8,557 nt of DNA from Euryarchaeota archaeon UBA181 (GTDB lineage: Archaea; Thermoplasmatota; Poseidoniia; Poseidoniales; Thalassarchaeaceae), in NCBI GenBank assembly GCA_002496725.1, contig DALI01000072.1:1-8557 (forward strand), written 5' to 3'. The position numbers were made by a program, and so were the translations under genes. Below are positions 6,206-8,557 of this stretch, in pieces; the first letter of the stretch is position 1, and each line of letters begins with the position of its first letter. The notes beneath the pieces were generated by a model. It was not told where the DNA came from, ran no database searches, and worked only from the letters and a program-made list of their open reading frames with translations.

Positions 6206-7549
6206 ATGTTTAGGAGGGTACTCATCGCAAACAGAGGCGAGATAGCCCTCAGAATTCTCCGTTCCTTGCGCACCATGGGCATTGAAGTTGTAGTTATTCA
6301 CGGAAAGGAAGACAGGCTTTCTCTCCCAGTCAGGCTCGCTGATGAGGCAGTTTACATCCCGCGTTCCGATCCTCTGGCCTCGTACCTAGATATTGAGGCC
6401 ATAGTCGAAGCCGCTAAGGAAGTTGGCGCTGACGCAGTTCATCCGGGCTATGGATTCCTAGCTGAGAATCCCATATTCGCGGAAAGATTAGAGGAGGAAG
6501 GAATCACCTTCATAGGTCCAAGTCCCGAGGTACTCCGACTCTTGGGGGACAAGATTGCCGCAAGAGAAGCCATGGTTAGATCGGGAATACCAGTGGCCCT
6601 AGGGTCAGATGGCCCGGTTTCTGATCCTCAAGAAGCCGCAGTTCAAGCCGCGGAAATAGGCTATCCGGTCATCATCAAGGCTTCTGCTGGAGGAGGCGGC
6701 ATTGGAATGCAAGTCGTTGAATCGTCGGATGACTTTGAGAAAGCTTTGAGGATTTGTCAGGGCAGAGCCCTATCTGCATTCGGAGATGACAGGGTATTTC
6801 TTGAGAAGTTCATAGAAGGAGCTCAACATATCGAGTTTCAGGTCATTGGTGATGGAGATAGGGCAATTCACCTCGGAGAAAGATTCTGCTCCATTCAGAG
6901 GAGACATCAAAAGATTCTGGAGGAGGGACCTTGGCTATCGGAAGAAGTAAGGGAGGAACTAGGCTCCAAAGTAGTAGCTGGAGCTGAAGCGGTAGGATAC
7001 AAGGGACTAGCCACATTTGAGTTTCTCAGGGATTCAAACGGAGATTTCTACTTCCTCGAAGTAAATCCCAGAGTTCAGGTCGAGCATACTGTTACAGAAA
7101 TGATCACTGGGGTTGATTTAGTTTCAATGGGCATTAGAGTGGCGGCAGGAGAAGGAATTCCAGTTCAACAGAGCGATGTGAAAATTACAGGTCACGCCAT
7201 ACAGGTCAGAATTAATGCTGAGAATCCAAAAACTCTGTCTCCCTCGCCTGGAAGGATATGGGAATGTCATTGGCCTAGTGGACCGGGGGTCCGAGTAGAC
7301 TCCCATGCTCACACTGGTTACGATATGCCAGCTTCCTTTGACTCCCTATTAGCAAAAATAATTGTTTGGTCGTCCAATAGGGCCGATGCTATCTCAAGGA
7401 TGAAGGCGGCCCTTCGTGAAACTATGTTACTGGGAGTAGACACCCTAATACCACTTCATCGGGCAATTTTGAATAATCCGGATTTCATATCGGGCGATGT
7501 CACGATTAGATTCCTTGAGGAGCATCCCGAATTATTGAATGGTGAATAA
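6206..7549 (+). CDS. accC: Biotin carboxylase subunit of acetyl-/propionyl-CoA carboxylase
   Basis: This 447-residue protein uses ATP and bicarbonate to carboxylate biotin on a carrier protein, the first half-reaction of acyl-CoA carboxylases. It is full length for a stand-alone subunit and has no biotinyl domain. Visible motifs are IANRGEIA at 7-14, HPGYGFLAEN at 79-88, Lys116, Lys158 with the glycine loop at 162-167, RRHQK at 232-236, catalytic Glu272 and Glu285, NPRVQVEH at 287-294 (with the Asn, Arg, Gln and Glu used in catalysis) and Arg335 in VRINAEN. The loop reads GGGGIGM, with Ile166 where bacterial enzymes usually have Arg or Lys. Carrier and carboxyltransferase are absent from the window, so acetyl-CoA versus propionyl-CoA specificity cannot be set. 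It begins 63 bp after the reductase with no Shine-Dalgarno upstream. An internal AGGAGG at codons 3-4 arises from the Arg-Arg codons. PfkB follows after 2 nt. Confidence 0.95.
   Translation: MFRRVLIANRGEIALRILRSLRTMGIEVVVIHGKEDRLSLPVRLADEAVYIPRSDPLASYLDIEAIVEAAKEVGADAVHPGYGFLAENPIFAERLEEEGITFIGPSPEVLRLLGDKIAAREAMVRSGIPVALGSDGPVSDPQEAAVQAAEIGYPVIIKASAGGGGIGMQVVESSDDFEKALRICQGRALSAFGDDRVFLEKFIEGAQHIEFQVIGDGDRAIHLGERFCSIQRRHQKILEEGPWLSEEVREELGSKVVAGAEAVGYKGLATFEFLRDSNGDFYFLEVNPRVQVEHTVTEMITGVDLVSMGIRVAAGEGIPVQQSDVKITGHAIQVRINAENPKTLSPSPGRIWECHWPSGPGVRVDSHAHTGYDMPASFDSLLAKIIVWSSNRADAISRMKAALRETMLLGVDTLIPLHRAILNNPDFISGDVTIRFLEEHPELLNGE
7541..7545 (+). promoter_or_regulatory. Ribosome binding site of the PfkB gene inside the end of accC
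   Basis: GGTGA lies within the last codons of accC, 6 nt before the ATG at 7552. This favours that ATG over the one at 7558 and suggests translational coupling between the two genes. Confidence 0.45.
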
Positions 7550-7551
7550 AG

Positions 7552-8514
7552 ATGGAGATGGTAATTGTTGGTACTATTTCCTATGACGATATCGAGACTC
7601 CATTTGACAAAGGTAGTGGTGTTCTTGGAGGATCCGTCCCCCATTCCGGAATCGCATCTTCATTTCACCTTAGGCCGCCTCCCGGACATCCTCCTCGTGT
7701 AGGGATAGTCAGTGCCGTCGGAGAAGACTTCTCGACGTATCATCAAATGGTTTTGGAAGACGCCGGCCTAAATTTAGCTGGAGTAGCTTTGAGGGAAGGA
7801 GAAACATTCAGGTGGTCTGCAAGATATGATGAAACCATGAATGAGGCAGAGACTATCAATACAGAATTGAACGTTCTAGGTGACTTTAATCCTTTATTGC
7901 CAGAGGCTTGGTCCGGACCTGAGATCCTTCTCTGTGCGAATATCAGCCCAAGAATCCAGCTTAAGGTACTAAATCAGTGCTTGGGCTCTAGAATCAATGC
8001 TTTGGACACTAGCGAAATCTGGATTGAAAACGAATTTGAGAATTTGTCAGAGGCAATGAGAATGGTAGATGTCGTTATTCTCACGGAGAGAGAAGCTAGC
8101 TTACTGTCAGGGGAGAAGGTTCTGACGCAGTCAATAGCGACAATCATATCCGGAGATGCTCTTTACGGCGGTTCATCAGCGGGCCCGGGCCCAAGAAGCG
8201 TCATTGTGAAAAGAGGAAGCAGTGGGGTACTGGCGCACCTTCCATGCGGAACTATCGCATTACCAGCCTACCCTGTGGAGAATCCCATCGACCCAACGGG
8301 GTTCGGGGATACTTTTGCGGGCGCGTTATTCTCTTCATTAGTTGGCCATGACTCGTCATTGAACGATGTCGAGGTAATGAGAAAGGCCCTAGTTCACGCT
8401 ACAGTCACAGCCTCATACTGTGTTGAAGGAATCGGGACAAAGGGAGTAAGGTCACTTGGCCGGGGCAAATACCATGCTAGGGCCGATCGATATAGGAGGA
8501 TAGTGGGAATATGA
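7552..8514 (+). CDS. PfkB (ribokinase-like) family kinase of unassigned substrate
   Basis: This 320-residue protein fits the ATP-dependent PfkB sugar/nucleoside kinase fold. It starts with VIVGTISYDDIETPF, has GGS at 26-28, GEDF at 57-60, TFRWSARY at 85-92, LNVLGDF at 106-112, and the anion-hole and catalytic-base motif DPTGFGDTFAGA at 247-258 with Asp253 as the base. ETPF and TFRWS recall a subgroup of bacterial and archaeal PfkB proteins whose substrate I do not know. Three positions are unusual: Phe251 replaces the normal Ala beside the catalytic Gly-Asp, TERE at 178-181 replaces the NxxE motif, and a proline-rich loop at 41-49 lengthens the N-terminal lobe. A GGSSAGPGP stretch at 206-214 also looks inserted. 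The gene follows accC by 2 nt and overlaps the next gene by an ATGA, so it is almost certainly in one operon with them. Whether it is active is uncertain. Confidence 0.85.
   Translation: MEMVIVGTISYDDIETPFDKGSGVLGGSVPHSGIASSFHLRPPPGHPPRVGIVSAVGEDFSTYHQMVLEDAGLNLAGVALREGETFRWSARYDETMNEAETINTELNVLGDFNPLLPEAWSGPEILLCANISPRIQLKVLNQCLGSRINALDTSEIWIENEFENLSEAMRMVDVVILTEREASLLSGEKVLTQSIATIISGDALYGGSSAGPGPRSVIVKRGSSGVLAHLPCGTIALPAYPVENPIDPTGFGDTFAGALFSSLVGHDSSLNDVEVMRKALVHATVTASYCVEGIGTKGVRSLGRGKYHARADRYRRIVGI
8181..8192. repeat. 12-bp G+C-only perfect palindrome within the PfkB gene
   Basis: GGGCCCGGGCCC equals its reverse complement and codes for the Ala-Gly-Pro-Gly-Pro part of the apparent loop insertion. 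It stands out in moderate-G+C surroundings. It may be only a by-product of glycine and proline codons. Confidence 0.5.
8495..8499 (+). promoter_or_regulatory. Ribosome binding site of the last, truncated gene
   Basis: GGAGG lies within the PfkB gene, 11 nt upstream of the ATG at 8511. It is the best Shine-Dalgarno match in the window, although the spacing is on the long side. It supports the reality of the gene that starts in the ATGA overlap. Confidence 0.5.
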
Positions 8515-8557
8515 TCACTCTAGTCTTCGGACACCCGGGATGTGATGCTTCTCTCCC
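8511..8557 (+). CDS. Start of a further gene, cut by the window edge
   Basis: An ATG shares the ATGA sequence with the PfkB stop codon and opens a frame to the end of the window, giving MITLVFGHPGCDASL. A strong GGAGG lies upstream. The beginning looks like a beta strand followed by a GHPGCDAS turn; the CxxS could recall a thioredoxin-like active site or could be chance. I do not assign a function. Position and overlap indicate the same operon as accC and the PfkB kinase. Confidence 0.55.
   Translation, partial: MITLVFGHPGCDASL

Noticed and set aside
6213..6218. AGGAGG just inside accC as a ribosome site for a later start
   Set aside because: No in-frame ATG, GTG or TTG follows at a suitable distance, and starting later would remove the conserved IANRGEIA motif; it is explained by Arg-Arg codons.
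6101..6301. Minus-strand 66-codon frame between the reductase and accC
   Set aside because: It overlaps the ends of both well-supported genes, has no visible ribosome site and no recognisable content.

Overview
The window most likely comes from an uncultivated marine euryarchaeon of the Marine Group II/III (Candidatus Poseidoniales-like, Thermoplasmatota) type. This is an inference. It rests on the mix of clearly archaeal genes (an archaeal-type phosphopantetheine adenylyltransferase joined to a DUF359 GTP-dependent dephospho-CoA kinase, and an Orc1/Cdc6 initiator) with bacterial-looking metabolic genes (a CysJ-like diflavin reductase and a biotin carboxylase). Moderate G+C, short spacers and few strong Shine-Dalgarno sites also fit. 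No rRNA or other taxonomic marker is present, so the assignment is tentative.

Layout. Positions 1-79 are a G+C-rich scrap upstream of the first gene, possibly the tail of an upstream gene. Gene 1 (80-1138, +) is a two-domain protein predicted to carry out the last two steps of coenzyme A synthesis. It converges on a small four-helix membrane protein of unknown function (1200-1715, -), which lies downstream of the replication initiator orc1/cdc6 (1775-3013, -). Upstream of orc1/cdc6 is a 389-bp gene-free stretch (3014-3402). Its distal 210 bp are about 72% A+T and carry short direct and inverted repeats, which makes it a good candidate for a replication origin. An RNase Z-like metallo-beta-lactamase-fold hydrolase (3403-4203, -) follows. 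It is divergent, across a 112-bp spacer, from the right-hand rightward block: a CysJ-like FMN/FAD/NADPH reductase (4316-6142), a stand-alone biotin carboxylase (6206-7549), a PfkB-family kinase (7552-8514) and the first 15 codons of another gene (8511 to the end).

How the genes relate. Biotin carboxylase, the PfkB kinase and the truncated last gene are tightly packed (2-nt gap, then ATGA overlap) and are probably co-transcribed and translationally coupled. The diflavin reductase, 63 bp upstream, may belong to the same transcript. The carboxyltransferase and biotin-carrier partners of the carboxylase, and any hemoprotein partner of the reductase, are not in the window. The CoA gene and the acyl-CoA carboxylase component both touch CoA metabolism, but nothing shows that they are co-regulated.

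I see no CRISPR array, tRNA, rRNA, insertion sequence, toxin-antitoxin pair or obvious defence system. The most interesting parts are the candidate origin, the CoA-pathway fusion, and substitutions at normally conserved positions in the biotin carboxylase and the PfkB kinase.
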